21,590 bases of DNA, taken from Pseudofrankia asymbiotica (GTDB lineage Bacteria > Actinomycetota > Actinomycetes > Frankiales > Frankiaceae). Shown one piece after another: positions 1 through 7,607 of the stretch. The stretch is from positions 120,819 through 142,408 of the forward strand of contig NZ_MOMC01000008.1 of NCBI RefSeq assembly GCF_001983105.1, read 5' to 3'. The notes beneath the pieces are model-generated. The model saw only the letters and a list, made by a program, of their open reading frames with translations. It was not told where the DNA came from and searched no databases. Positions within the stretch are counted from its first letter, which is position 1; each line of letters starts with the position of its first letter. The position numbers were made by a program, and so were the translations under genes.

Positions 1-1307
1 ACCTGCCGCGCCGCGCGCCCGCCCCGTCCCTGCCCGACACCGTCCGCGCCCGGGCGCGGCGCCACCGCGACCGTGCCCGCGTCCTCGGCGCCGCGGCGCT
101 GGCCCTCCTCGTCGCCGCCGGCGTCGGGATCCCCGCCGCGCTGCTCACCGGCAGGCACAGCACGACCGTCGTGCCGGCCGGCCAGGACCCGGGCGCGGCC
201 CCCTACAGCTACGGCGGCTACACCGTGACCTGGCTGCCGGACGGGCTTGTCCACAAGGCCAACGCCGCCGCCCACGACCTGGTCGAGAACGACGGGTTCT
301 CCTGGGGCCCCGTCGACGACTCGCGCCCCCCGCGCGGCCTCCCGCCCGCCCGGAACCCGGGGATGCCCGGGCTGGCCGTGAACCGTCCCGGCATCCTGAA
401 CCAGAGCACCTTCGGGAGCCTGTTCGCCGTACCCGCCGGCGCGCCGGCGGCCAACCCGGCCACGGCCTGGGTCACGGTGACGTGGAACCCGCCCAGGATG
501 CTGTCCACCCACTCGACGATCGAGACGATCGCCGCCGACGTCAGCGCCTCGCGGGCAGCCGGGCTCAGCACGATCGACCTCGCCCGGGACACCGTCGCCG
601 GCCGGCCGGCGCTCGTCCTGCGCCAGGACGTCGCCGCGGACCCGCCGGCCACCGCGCCGGGCGCCGGGACGGGCGGGACGACGGTCCGGGTGGTGCCCTC
701 GGACGGCGCGGCCGGGACGGCCCTGCCGACGTCCCCCCCTGTCCCGGCCGGGACGCGTTACCACCTGGCGCTGATCTGGGTCGACACGACCGGGCTGGCC
801 CTCTCGGTCGAGCTGGCCGGCCCGGCCTGGCCCGACCCGGCCGTCGCGCACCGGATCGCCGACGGCCTGGTCCTCGGCCAGCGACCGGCGACCGCCGGCA
901 CCGCCCTGCTGGGCGCCCCGCTGGTCCCGGTCGACGCGGGAACGACCAGGGACGTGACCTCCGTCCTGGACGCGGCCTTCGCGGGCGGCACACCGGCGGA
1001 CCGCTGGGCCGCGGCCGTGCAGGACGGCCCCGACCTGATCGCCGTCCACGACCAGATCGGCGACCACCACTTCCCGGGACCCGCCAGCACGGTGCGGGTC
1101 GACACCCTCAGCCAGGACGACCCGGACACCGTCAGCGCCAGGGTCCTCCTGTCGTTCGAGGACCCGACGGCGAACGCCGCGCTCGGCGGGACCGGCCTGT
1201 CCGTCCGGGCGACGGTGATCCGGACCGCCGACGGCTGGCAGGTCAGCCGGGACAGCTACTGCATGGCCCTGGCCGCGTCCCAGACACCCCTGCTGACCTG
1301 CCCCTGA
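1..1307 (+). CDS. Membrane-anchored extracytoplasmic protein, sigma-linked family (5' end outside window)
   Basis: The reading frame is open from base 3 to the TGA at 1305-1307, so the gene begins upstream and the first internal ATG/GTG codons need not be used. The visible N-terminus is an Arg-rich stub followed by one hydrophobic helix (about bases 75-150), then an outer region beginning with VTWLPDG. Further shared blocks are a VTW strand, ARDTVAGRPALVL, a LALIW block, HRIADGL, and a C-terminal NTF2/Mtb12-like-looking block (TPADRWAAAVQDGP, then RTADGWQV). Two Cys near the end, 12 residues apart, could form a disulfide. It is clearly paralogous to the protein at 3365-4750, which follows a sigma factor gene. 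By analogy a sigma gene may lie just left of the window. A role as anti-sigma or sensor protein is inference; no zinc anti-sigma motif is visible. The function is unknown. Confidence 0.85.
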   Translation, partial: LPRRAPAPSLPDTVRARARRHRDRARVLGAAALALLVAAGVGIPAALLTGRHSTTVVPAGQDPGAAPYSYGGYTVTWLPDGLVHKANAAAHDLVENDGFSWGPVDDSRPPRGLPPARNPGMPGLAVNRPGILNQSTFGSLFAVPAGAPAANPATAWVTVTWNPPRMLSTHSTIETIAADVSASRAAGLSTIDLARDTVAGRPALVLRQDVAADPPATAPGAGTGGTTVRVVPSDGAAGTALPTSPPVPAGTRYHLALIWVDTTGLALSVELAGPAWPDPAVAHRIADGLVLGQRPATAGTALLGAPLVPVDAGTTRDVTSVLDAAFAGGTPADRWAAAVQDGPDLIAVHDQIGDHHFPGPASTVRVDTLSQDDPDTVSARVLLSFEDPTANAALGGTGLSVRATVIRTADGWQVSRDSYCMALAASQTPLLTCP

Positions 1308-1328
1308 TCGGCGGGCCCGGGCTCTGGG

Positions 1329-1376
1329 ACCGCCTGTCGTCCGGCCATGCGGCGGCACGGCCGGACGACAGGCGGT
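1329..1376 (+). terminator. Strong hairpin terminator, 18-bp perfect stem
   Basis: The arms 1329-1346 and 1359-1376 are perfect reverse complements around a 12-base loop, starting 21 bases after the stop of the preceding gene. No T-run follows, which is common for actinobacterial terminators. Confidence 0.8.
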
Positions 1377-1412
1377 ACGGCGGCCTGGATTCTGCTGACC
1401 GCAGGCAGGGGT

Positions 1413-1447
1413 GTGCACCGGGCCGGGCGGGCGGCGATAGTCGCTGT
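1413..1447 (+). promoter_or_regulatory. Possible promoter for a leaderless epimerase mRNA
   Basis: GATAGT at 1436-1441 resembles an actinobacterial -10 element and would place the transcription start at about 1448, the A of the ATG. No Shine-Dalgarno sequence precedes that ATG, which supports a leaderless transcript. The -35 region (GTGCAC, 1413-1418) is a poor match. Confidence 0.35.
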
Positions 1448-2482
1448 ATGCGGCTGTTGGTGCTGGGTGGGACGGAGTTCGTCGGCACGGCGGTGGTCGA
1501 CGCCGGGCTCGCGCGCGGTGACGACGTGACCGTGTTCCACCGCGGCCGGCACCCGGCGCCCCCGGGCGTGACCGCGCTGCGCGGCGACCGGACCGCGCCC
1601 GGCGGCCTCGCGGCGCTCGCCGAGGACGGCGGCGAGTGGGACGTCGTCGTCGACACCTGGTCGTGGGCGCCGGCCGCGGTCCGCGACGCGGCCCGGCTGC
1701 TGGAGCCGAGAGCCGGCCACTACGCCTACGTGTCCAGCCGCTCCGTCTACACGTTCCCCATCCCGGCGGGCGAGACCGGCCTGGCCGAGAACGCCCCGGT
1801 CGTCGACGGGTCCCCCGACGACGCCGAGGACGGCGGGCTGGCCGCCTACAACCGGATGAAACGGGGCGGCGAACTGGCGGCACTCGCCGTGTTCGGCGAG
1901 GACCGCTCCCTGCTCGCCCGCCCCGGGCTGATCCTCGGCCCGGGGGAGAACCTCGGCCGGCTGCCCTGGTGGCTGAACCGGGCCGCCCGCGGCGGCCGGA
2001 TGCTCGCCCCCGGCCCGGCGGACCTGCCGTTCGGGTACCTCGACGTCCGCGACCTCGCTGGCTGGCTGCTGGACGCGGCCGCCGCCGGCGCCGCCGGCCC
2101 GTTCGACCTGCAGAGCCCGCCGGAGCACGCCACCACCGCCACCCTGCTCGCCGCCTGCCTGGCCGCGACGGGTTCCGACGCCGAGCTGGTCTGGACCGAC
2201 CCGGCGGTCATCCTCGCCGCCGGGGTGCGCCCGTGGACGGGCCTGCCGGGCTGGGCACCGCCCGGCGACTTCCACGCCAGCGTCCACCTCGCCGACGTCT
2301 CCCGGGCCCTGGCCGCCGGCCTGCGCGCCCGCCCCCTCGCCGACACGGCCGCCGACACCTGGGCCTGGCTGCGCACGCTCGGCGGCCAGGCGCCGCACCG
2401 CCCGGACCGCCCCCCGGTCGGCCTCGACCCGGCCCTGGAGGCCACGATCCTCGACACCCCCGCGGCCCACGGCACCCGCTGA
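1448..2482 (+). CDS. NAD(P)-dependent epimerase/dehydratase (extended SDR-like)
   Basis: A 344-residue protein beginning MRLLVLGGTEFVGTAVV, where the Gly-rich GGTEFVG segment at residues 7-13 is the dinucleotide-binding turn of a Rossmann fold. A YVSSRSVY segment gives the serine region, and YNRMK supplies a YxxxK catalytic pair. The later RPGLILGPG and FGYLDVRDLAGWLLDA blocks are typical of extended SDRs related to UDP-sugar epimerases and reductases. The substrate cannot be told from sequence. The ATG at 1448 is chosen because homology starts there; upstream in-frame sequence is Arg/Pro-rich and unlike protein. The gene stands alone between a terminator and the sigma gene and appears unrelated to the sigma module flanking it. 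Confidence 0.88.
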   Translation: MRLLVLGGTEFVGTAVVDAGLARGDDVTVFHRGRHPAPPGVTALRGDRTAPGGLAALAEDGGEWDVVVDTWSWAPAAVRDAARLLEPRAGHYAYVSSRSVYTFPIPAGETGLAENAPVVDGSPDDAEDGGLAAYNRMKRGGELAALAVFGEDRSLLARPGLILGPGENLGRLPWWLNRAARGGRMLAPGPADLPFGYLDVRDLAGWLLDAAAAGAAGPFDLQSPPEHATTATLLAACLAATGSDAELVWTDPAVILAAGVRPWTGLPGWAPPGDFHASVHLADVSRALAAGLRARPLADTAADTWAWLRTLGGQAPHRPDRPPVGLDPALEATILDTPAAHGTR

Positions 2483-2702
2483 CCGTTTCCCGCGACCCCC
2501 GCCAGGCCCGCTGCCCACCGGCCGTCGCCCGTCCTTCGCCGAAGCGCACGGCCCGTCGGTTCTCTCCCCACCGGCCGCGGCACTCGCGACGCGGCCGGGC
2601 GCACATCCGCCGCGGCTCCCGCCGCCGCCTCCTGGAATCCACGCCTAGCCCCGCCGGCCGGGCGCGTTGAGAGGGGGAAGCGACTGGGAGCTGGAGGCGA
2701 GG

Positions 2703-3362
2703 GTGCGTGACGACGAGGCACAGGCGTTCGAGGCGTTCATGGCGAATACCGCGGACCGGCTGCTGCTGAGCGCGGTCCTGCTCGTCGGCGGGGACTGGGC
2801 GGCCGGCGGGGACCTCCTGCAGGGCGCGTTCGAGCGCACCTACCGACACTGGCCCCGCATCGGCGGCGGCAACCCGGAGGCCTACGTCCGCCGGGTGCTC
2901 GCGAACGCGGCCACCAGCCGCTGGCGGCGGCTACGCGCCCGGGTCACCGAGGTGCCGCTGATCACCGACGGCGAGTGGACCGTCGACGTGGCCGCCGCGG
3001 GCGCCGACCCCGCCGAGGCGCTCGCCCAGCGCGGCGAGCTGATCCGCGCGCTGCGTGCGCTGCCACCCCGCCAACGGGCCGTGCTGGTCCTGCGGTACGT
3101 CGACGACCTGCCCGAGGGCGAGGCCGCCGCCGCGCTCGGCTGCTCCGTCGGGACCGTGCGCAGCCAGGCGCACCGTGGCCTGGCCCGGCTGCGCGACGAC
3201 CAGCGGCTGCACGCCCTGCGTCCACCGCGGCCGCGGGCCGTGACGGGACCCGACGTCCTGACCAACGAGCCCGTCCGCGCGGCGGCCGGCCCGGGCGAGA
3301 CCGCCCAGTCCAGTCTCCCGGCTTCCGCCGGGCGCCACCGAGCGAAGGGAGAGGAGCTGTGA
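2703..3362 (+). CDS. SigE-family (ECF) RNA polymerase sigma factor
   Basis: A 219-residue protein, GTG start at 2703 with GGAGG at 2693-2697 (5-base spacing). A TTG at 2667 would add 12 residues and is less likely. Region 2 runs from AFEAFMANTADRLLLSAVLL through LLQGAFERTYRHW to AYVRRVLANAATSRWRR. Region 4 is ALPPRQRAVLVLRYVDDLPEGEAAAALG, then SVGTVRSQAHRGLARLR, the DNA-binding helix for the -35 element. This matches the actinobacterial SigE-family of small ECF factors. A roughly 50-residue Pro/Ala-rich tail follows region 4. Its stop lies 2 bases before the ATG of the next gene and the ribosome site sits in its last codons, so the two are co-transcribed. It probably directs transcription in response to a signal passed by its membrane partner (inference). 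Confidence 0.93.
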   Translation: MRDDEAQAFEAFMANTADRLLLSAVLLVGGDWAAGGDLLQGAFERTYRHWPRIGGGNPEAYVRRVLANAATSRWRRLRARVTEVPLITDGEWTVDVAAAGADPAEALAQRGELIRALRALPPRQRAVLVLRYVDDLPEGEAAAALGCSVGTVRSQAHRGLARLRDDQRLHALRPPRPRAVTGPDVLTNEPVRAAAGPGETAQSSLPASAGRHRAKGEEL

Positions 3363-3364
3363 GC

Positions 3365-4750
3365 ATGCCCGACACCGACCCACTGACCCGGCTGCGCGGC
3401 CTGCGCGCCGAGGCGCCCCGCCGTACCGTCGGCCCCGGCTTCGCGGACGCCGTCCACGCCCGTGTCCGCCGCCGCCGCGCCCGCGTCCGGTCGGCCGGCG
3501 CCGCCGTGCTCGCCGCGGCCGTCGTCCTCGGGGTCGTCATCCCGCTGCGGATCGCCAGCCCTCAGGTGGACGGCGGGGCCGCCACGAACGTCGACGCCCA
3601 GCCAGGGGACACCCCCGGTGGGTTCGCCGTCACCTGGCTGCCCGACGGCGTCCGACTCAAGGGCAATGGCCGCGCGACGCTCACCAGCGACGGTAAGGGA
3701 GGGTCGTCCAGCGGCGACGCGGAGGTTCCGTACCTGGGCGCCCAGAAGCTATACGAGCTCGGTCGGACGACCTTCGTGAGCCAGTTCACGACGCCGCAGG
3801 ACGACGAGGACTATCGGCGCGGCCACGGGTTCACCAGGGTGACGGTGACTCCGACGGCCTGCGCCGACGGGCCGCCGTGCCAGCCGACGTCCGTCTGGTC
3901 CATGGCGACCCTCAGCCCGGCCGAGCTCGCCGCGCGGCCCAACCCGGCGTCGGTCTGGGTGAGCGTGACCTGGCGGCCCGACACGGTGATCACCCAGGAC
4001 GCGGTCGTCGCCCGGGCCGAGAATTTCATCAACAGGCTGCCACCTGACATGACCATGCACGTGGCCCGGGACACAGTCGGCGGCCGGCCCGCGGTGCTGC
4101 TGAACGCGGTGGGCGCCACACATGGGCACTACTACTACTACGACACGTCGCCCGACCGCGACCACAGCGCGGCGCTGATCTGGACCACCCCCGACGGCGT
4201 GGCGCTGGCCGTCGAGGTAGCCGGCACCACGCCCGCCGATCCGGCGGTGCTGCACCGGATCGCCGATGGCGTCGGCCTCCACCAGATGCCGCCGATCGCG
4301 AACTACACTCCGCCGGCCTACCCGCCCGCCTTGCCGGACGCGGCCACCACCTCGGCGGTGACGACCGCGGTGACGGACGCCTTCACAGGCACCACGCCGA
4401 CGGACCGATGGGTGGCCGCGGTGCGGGACGGCCCCAGGCTGCTCAGCACGCGGGAGCTGGTCGCCGACCAGCTCCCCCGGTTCGCCCAGACGGTGACGGT
4501 GCAGGTCTTCGACCTCGTCCAGGTCGGCCCGGACATTGTCACGGCGCACATGACCGTGTCGTCCGACGATCCGAACGCGGTACCGACCAGCGGTCCCCAT
4601 GGGATGCGGAACACTGACGGCAGTCCGGTGGACACCAGCGCGCTCGACTTCGAGGTCACGGTGGTCCACACCGCCGCCGGCTGGCAGGTCAACGCGGACA
4701 ACTACTGCCGGCTGATCTCGAACCTGAACGTATCCGGGCTGGACTGCTGA
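3365..4750 (+). CDS. Single-pass membrane protein encoded with the SigE-family sigma factor; putative sensor/anti-sigma
   Basis: A 461-residue protein. The ATG at 3365 follows GAGGAG (3351-3356) by 8 bases; a GTG at 3359 overlapping the sigma stop is the alternative. Residues 1-42 are charged and cytoplasmic (TRLRGLRAEAPRR, then a run rich in Arg). Residues about 44-62 form one membrane helix, and the rest is predicted outside. The outer part starts with FAVTWLPDG, contains VARDTVGGRPAVLL and HRIADGV, and ends with an NTF2/Mtb12-like-looking block (TPTDRWVAAVRDGP, HTAAGWQV). The last two Cys are 12 residues apart and the final residue is Cys, as in the paralogue ending at 1307. Translation is coupled to the sigma gene, so it probably controls that sigma factor, but this is inference. 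No named anti-sigma domain is recognisable. Confidence 0.85.
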   Translation: MPDTDPLTRLRGLRAEAPRRTVGPGFADAVHARVRRRRARVRSAGAAVLAAAVVLGVVIPLRIASPQVDGGAATNVDAQPGDTPGGFAVTWLPDGVRLKGNGRATLTSDGKGGSSSGDAEVPYLGAQKLYELGRTTFVSQFTTPQDDEDYRRGHGFTRVTVTPTACADGPPCQPTSVWSMATLSPAELAARPNPASVWVSVTWRPDTVITQDAVVARAENFINRLPPDMTMHVARDTVGGRPAVLLNAVGATHGHYYYYDTSPDRDHSAALIWTTPDGVALAVEVAGTTPADPAVLHRIADGVGLHQMPPIANYTPPAYPPALPDAATTSAVTTAVTDAFTGTTPTDRWVAAVRDGPRLLSTRELVADQLPRFAQTVTVQVFDLVQVGPDIVTAHMTVSSDDPNAVPTSGPHGMRNTDGSPVDTSALDFEVTVVHTAAGWQVNADNYCRLISNLNVSGLDC

Positions 4751-4764
4751 AGGTGACGGCCGCG

Positions 4765-4817
4765 GCGGCACCGGGATTCAGCGTGGTCCAGGCGATCGCC
4801 CTGAATCCCGGTGCCGC
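4765..4817. terminator. Bidirectional hairpin terminator between convergent genes
   Basis: The arms 4765-4781 and 4801-4817 are a perfect 17-bp inverted repeat with a 19-base loop. They sit between the stop of the plus-strand membrane protein (4750) and the stop of the minus-strand lipoprotein (4820-4822), so they can serve both. Confidence 0.82.
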
Positions 4818-4819
4818 TG

Positions 4820-5452
4820 TCAGATCTTGCCGAGGGCCGTGCGAGCGAGAGTGACGAGCGGGTCCTTGGCGGCGGCCGGGTCCTTGGCGTCGATCGAGAT
4901 CGACAGGCTCGCGACCTGGCTGCCACGCAGGTCGACGGTGTAGACGGACGCGAAGGTCATGCCGCCGATGCTTGGCGAGGTGCCGTAGCGGGCCGCGGCG
5001 CCGAGGCCGGGGACGTCCTCGACCTTGCCCTTGTTGACGGAGTCGGCGACGGTGTCGTCGAGCTCCTGCTGGGCGGACTTGCCGGCCGTGGCGTTGCGGA
5101 TGACCAGCGTCACCGCGCCGACCGGCAGGAAGCCGTCCATGACCGTGCACGCGGCGGACAGACTGCGCAGGCTGAGGCCGGACCGGCCGCTGATCCGCTC
5201 GAGCGAGGGCGCGTCGACCAGGTCGCAGCTGGACTTGGGAACGGTGAACGAGCCGGACCCAGGCCCGCCGGGGCTGGCGGTGGAGGTCGATGACGTGCCC
5301 GGGCTGGCCGTGGCCGACGCGGTGGTGGTCCCTCCCCCGGAGGTCGACGCCGGGGTCGCCGGCTCGTCGCTCTCACTGACCGCGGAGCAGGCCGTCAGGG
5401 CCACCGCGAGGAACAGGCCAAGCACCGCTGGTGCCACCGCTCGTATCCGCAC
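4820..5452 (-). CDS. Ser/Thr-rich lipoprotein (DUF3558-like), paralogue of 19219-19917
   Basis: A 210-residue protein from a GTG start at 5452, with a weak AGGG ribosome site 8 bases upstream. The N-terminus MRIRAVAPAVLGLFLAVAL followed by TACS is a signal peptide with a lipobox, Cys22 being the likely lipidated residue. A low-complexity Ser/Thr/Gly/Pro linker covers about residues 25-70. The folded domain then has a Cys in SSCDLVDAP, a second in SAACTVMDG, and the blocks ARYG, GGMTFASVYTVDLRG and a C-terminal ARTAL helix. The two-Cys layout recalls DUF3558 lipoproteins. It should sit on the outer face of the membrane; the ligand is unknown. A second copy of the family lies at 19219-19917. 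Confidence 0.85.
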   Translation of the reverse strand: MRIRAVAPAVLGLFLAVALTACSAVSESDEPATPASTSGGGTTTASATASPGTSSTSTASPGGPGSGSFTVPKSSCDLVDAPSLERISGRSGLSLRSLSAACTVMDGFLPVGAVTLVIRNATAGKSAQQELDDTVADSVNKGKVEDVPGLGAAARYGTSPSIGGMTFASVYTVDLRGSQVASLSISIDAKDPAAAKDPLVTLARTALGKI

Positions 5453-5540
5453 AGCCGCACCCTAGTAGCCGCGAACCGGACCGGCCGGACCCGAGTCGCC
5501 CTGGCGACACCGCCGCGGCTGTCACACTCCGCGCCGGTGG

Positions 5541-5557
5541 GCCAGCCGTGAGCTGGC
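5541..5557 (-). terminator. Small hairpin downstream of the tetR-like gene
   Basis: GCCAGC at 5541-5546 and GCTGGC at 5552-5557 can form a 6-bp stem with a 5-base loop, about 25 bases past the stop of the TetR gene. It is short, so its role as a terminator is uncertain. Confidence 0.3.
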
Positions 5558-5581
5558 GGAGCTTTCCGCTTCTCCGTTGGA

Positions 5582-6355
5582 CTACGGGGCACCGTCCACC
5601 GCCGCGGCCGCGGGCGCGGCGAGGGCGGAGAGCAGGGCCGCGACGGCGTCCGCGGCGGCGGCGTGGTCGAGGTCCTCGTCCCAGGCGGTCTGCAGGGCGA
5701 GGCCCTGGTAGATCGCGATCAGGACGCGGGCGGTGCCGTCCGCCGGCAGGGTGGCGGGAAGCTCGCCGCGCTCCCGGGCGGCGCGGACCAGCGCGGTGAT
5801 CGCGGCGCGCGGCTCGTCGACACCCTGGCGGGCCACCGTGTGGATGGCCGGCGCGCGCAGCGCCTCCGCCCAGACCTGCACCCCGAGGCGGACCCGCTCC
5901 CGCTCGGCGGGCTCGCCGAGCGAGCGCAGCATGTCCAGGTATCCGGCGGTGATCGCGGCGAGCCGTGCCCGCCCGGCCCCGACCGCCGTCCCGCCGTCCG
6001 GCCCCGCCACGGTCGGGACCGGGCCCGGCGCCCCGGCCACCTCGCCTGCGGCCCGGGGGCTGGCCGTCTCCGCGGCCGCCTCGGGGGTGAGCCAGGGCCG
6101 CTGGTCGTCCCCAGGGCCGGGGAGATGGAGGCTGGCGGACTGGGCGTCGTGCCACTGGGTGGCGATGGCGACGACGATCGCGTCCTTGTCGGCGAAGTAG
6201 CGGTACAGCAGGCCGGCGGACAGACCGGACTCGGCGACGATGTCGGCGACCGTCGCGCGGTGGAAACCGGTGCGGGTGAAGCAGCGGGCGGCGGCGTCGA
6301 GGATCTGCTGGCGGCGCGCCCGGGAGTGCTCCTCGCTGACCTTCGGCACCGTCAC
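5582..6355 (-). CDS. TetR/AcrR-family transcriptional regulator
   Basis: A 257-residue protein from GTG at 6355; the start codon overlaps the TGA of the upstream methyltransferase gene (GTGA). A second GTG at 6349 has better spacing from AGGGG and is possible. Residues about 12-58 are the TetR helix-turn-helix: RRQQILDAAARCFTRTGF, then TVADIVAESGLSAGLLYRYF and ADKDAIV. The remainder is an all-helical ligand-binding domain with a Pro/Gly-rich insertion around residues 75-115, somewhat long for the family. The gene is translationally coupled to the methyltransferase, and the operon leader carries a perfect 14-bp palindrome of TetR-operator type, so autoregulation is likely (inference). The ligand is unknown. 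Confidence 0.93.
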   Translation of the reverse strand: MTVPKVSEEHSRARRQQILDAAARCFTRTGFHRATVADIVAESGLSAGLLYRYFADKDAIVVAIATQWHDAQSASLHLPGPGDDQRPWLTPEAAAETASPRAAGEVAGAPGPVPTVAGPDGGTAVGAGRARLAAITAGYLDMLRSLGEPAERERVRLGVQVWAEALRAPAIHTVARQGVDEPRAAITALVRAARERGELPATLPADGTARVLIAIYQGLALQTAWDEDLDHAAAADAVAALLSALAAPAAAAVDGAP

Positions 6356-7398
6356 CCCTGCCCGGCGCTCGGCACGGCCTCGGTCGCCCGCTCCCGCGTC
6401 GGCGCCGCCGCGACCGCGGTTTCGGCCGTCGCCGCGGCGGCGGCCGGCCGTGAGACGACCTCGGCCTGGGCGACGCGGTAGAAGGGGGCGGCGGGCTCGC
6501 CGCCCCGGCCGAGCGGGGTCAGGTAGCGGTCGGCGGCGTCGCGGGTGGAGCGGTCCAGGGTGAGCGCGAGGCCGCGGGCGGCCAGGTAGCCGGGCAGCTC
6601 GTCCGGGACGAGGCCGAACGTGAACGGCTCGCCGGCGGCGCGCACAGTGCCCGCCCATTCGTCGACACCGCTGAAGGTGCCCGTGCCGTCGAGGGCGCGC
6701 CGGTCGACGTAGGTGAACACGACCCGGCTGCCGGGGGCGAGCGCGCCGGCGAGCCCGGTGAGCGTCGCGTCGACGGAGGCGGCGTCGAGGTAGTTGGTGA
6801 CGCCCTCCCAGACGACGACGGCCGGCGCGTCGGGGCGCAGCCCGGCGGCGAGCAGGACGTCGGCCGCGCCGACGCGCAGCAGGTCGGCGGCGACGAACCG
6901 GACGTGGCCGCGGGCGGCGGCGGGGACGCGCCGCTCGACGAGGCGCCGCTTGCGCGCCTGCGTCGCGGGGTGGTCCACCTCGTACACGTCGACGGCCTCG
7001 CGGCCCCGGCCGGCCGCCGCCGGGTCCGCGCCCGCGCGGACGGCGAGAAGCCGGTAGGCGCGGCTGTCATAGCCGGCACCGAGCAGGACCAGCTGACGGG
7101 CACCGGCGGCGAGCGCGTCGGTGACGAGGTCGTCGATCAGACGGGTGCGGGCGACCGCGCTCGCCCGCGGGCCGCCCGGCCAGCGCCGGTCGATGAGGCG
7201 CTCGACGCGGCGGGCGAGCCGCGGGCCGGCCGCGGGAAGCCGGGCCGCGGCGACGACGAGCCGGTGGGAGGGTGGCAGCGACGCGGCGGCGTACGGGTCG
7301 GTGAACAGCCGCGGCTGGCCGCGCGCCGACTCCAGGGCTCGGAACAGCGCGACATGTTGAGCCGTGCGGCTCGGCTTCTCCCGCATGCCCTCCACCAT
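6352..7398 (-). CDS. SAM-dependent methyltransferase, leucine carboxyl methyltransferase-like (TIGR00027 type)
   Basis: A 348-residue protein. RTAQHVALFRALES near residue 11, RLFTDPYA (30-37), LLGAGYDSRAYRL (105-117; SAM-binding loop) and YEVDHPATQ followed by a basic segment match the actinobacterial TIGR00027/PF04072 group of putative O-methyltransferases. WEGVTNYL is the conserved later motif. The natural substrate is unknown for most of this family. A roughly 35-residue Ala/Thr-rich tail extends beyond the normal C-terminus. ATG 7398 is given; ATG 7386 is an alternative, and neither has an ideally spaced ribosome site. First gene of a two-gene operon with the TetR regulator, whose start overlaps this stop. 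Confidence 0.9.
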   Translation of the reverse strand: MVEGMREKPSRTAQHVALFRALESARGQPRLFTDPYAAASLPPSHRLVVAAARLPAAGPRLARRVERLIDRRWPGGPRASAVARTRLIDDLVTDALAAGARQLVLLGAGYDSRAYRLLAVRAGADPAAAGRGREAVDVYEVDHPATQARKRRLVERRVPAAARGHVRFVAADLLRVGAADVLLAAGLRPDAPAVVVWEGVTNYLDAASVDATLTGLAGALAPGSRVVFTYVDRRALDGTGTFSGVDEWAGTVRAAGEPFTFGLVPDELPGYLAARGLALTLDRSTRDAADRYLTPLGRGGEPAAPFYRVAQAEVVSRPAAAAATAETAVAAAPTRERATEAVPSAGQG

Positions 7399-7402
7399 AA
7401 TG

Positions 7403-7416
7403 AATGGACGTCCATT
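7403..7416. promoter_or_regulatory. Palindromic operator, probably for the adjacent TetR regulator
   Basis: AATGGACGTCCATT is a perfect 14-bp palindrome lying 5 bases upstream of the methyltransferase ATG at 7398. Its size and symmetry are typical of TetR-family operators, and the operon it precedes encodes a TetR regulator. It would overlap the start of transcription or the ribosome landing site, allowing repression. Confidence 0.65.
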
Positions 7417-7497
7417 TTTCTTCGGTCACCCGGAACCGCCGCGTGGGCGCGGGCACACCGCTGCCGCGCCAGGCGACGTCAGTCCGCCGCGGCACGA

Positions 7498-7547
7498 GAT
7501 CAGTCAGCCGGTGCGCGTCACCGGTGACGCGCACCGGCTGACTGATC
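7498..7547. repeat. 50-bp perfect palindrome with no spacer
   Basis: The arms 7498-7522 and 7523-7547 are exact reverse complements meeting at the centre of ACCGGT. It looks like the terminator hairpins elsewhere in the window but lies between divergent genes (7398 minus, 7608 plus), where neither transcript ends. It could be an orphan terminator, an antisense stop, an insulator or a protein-binding site. Confidence 0.8.
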
Positions 7548-7607
7548 GCCGGCTCGTCAGCCCTGCCTGCGCAGGCGGCGCCTCGGGCGGCGCGCGAGGA
7601 TCGGGGT

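Noticed and set aside
1256..2518. Long antisense frame opposite the epimerase
   Set aside because: It is a Gly/Arg-rich shadow with no domain; the sense frame encodes a recognisable SDR protein.
2634..2668. GGAAT...CGTT as a self-recognised ECF promoter for the SigE-family gene
   Set aside because: The spacer is about 26 bases, far beyond the 16-18 expected.
2975..3364. N-terminal extension of the 3365 membrane protein into the sigma gene
   Set aside because: It is an Arg/Pro-rich shadow of the sigma factor in another frame. The GAGGAG site and ATG at 3365 fix the start.
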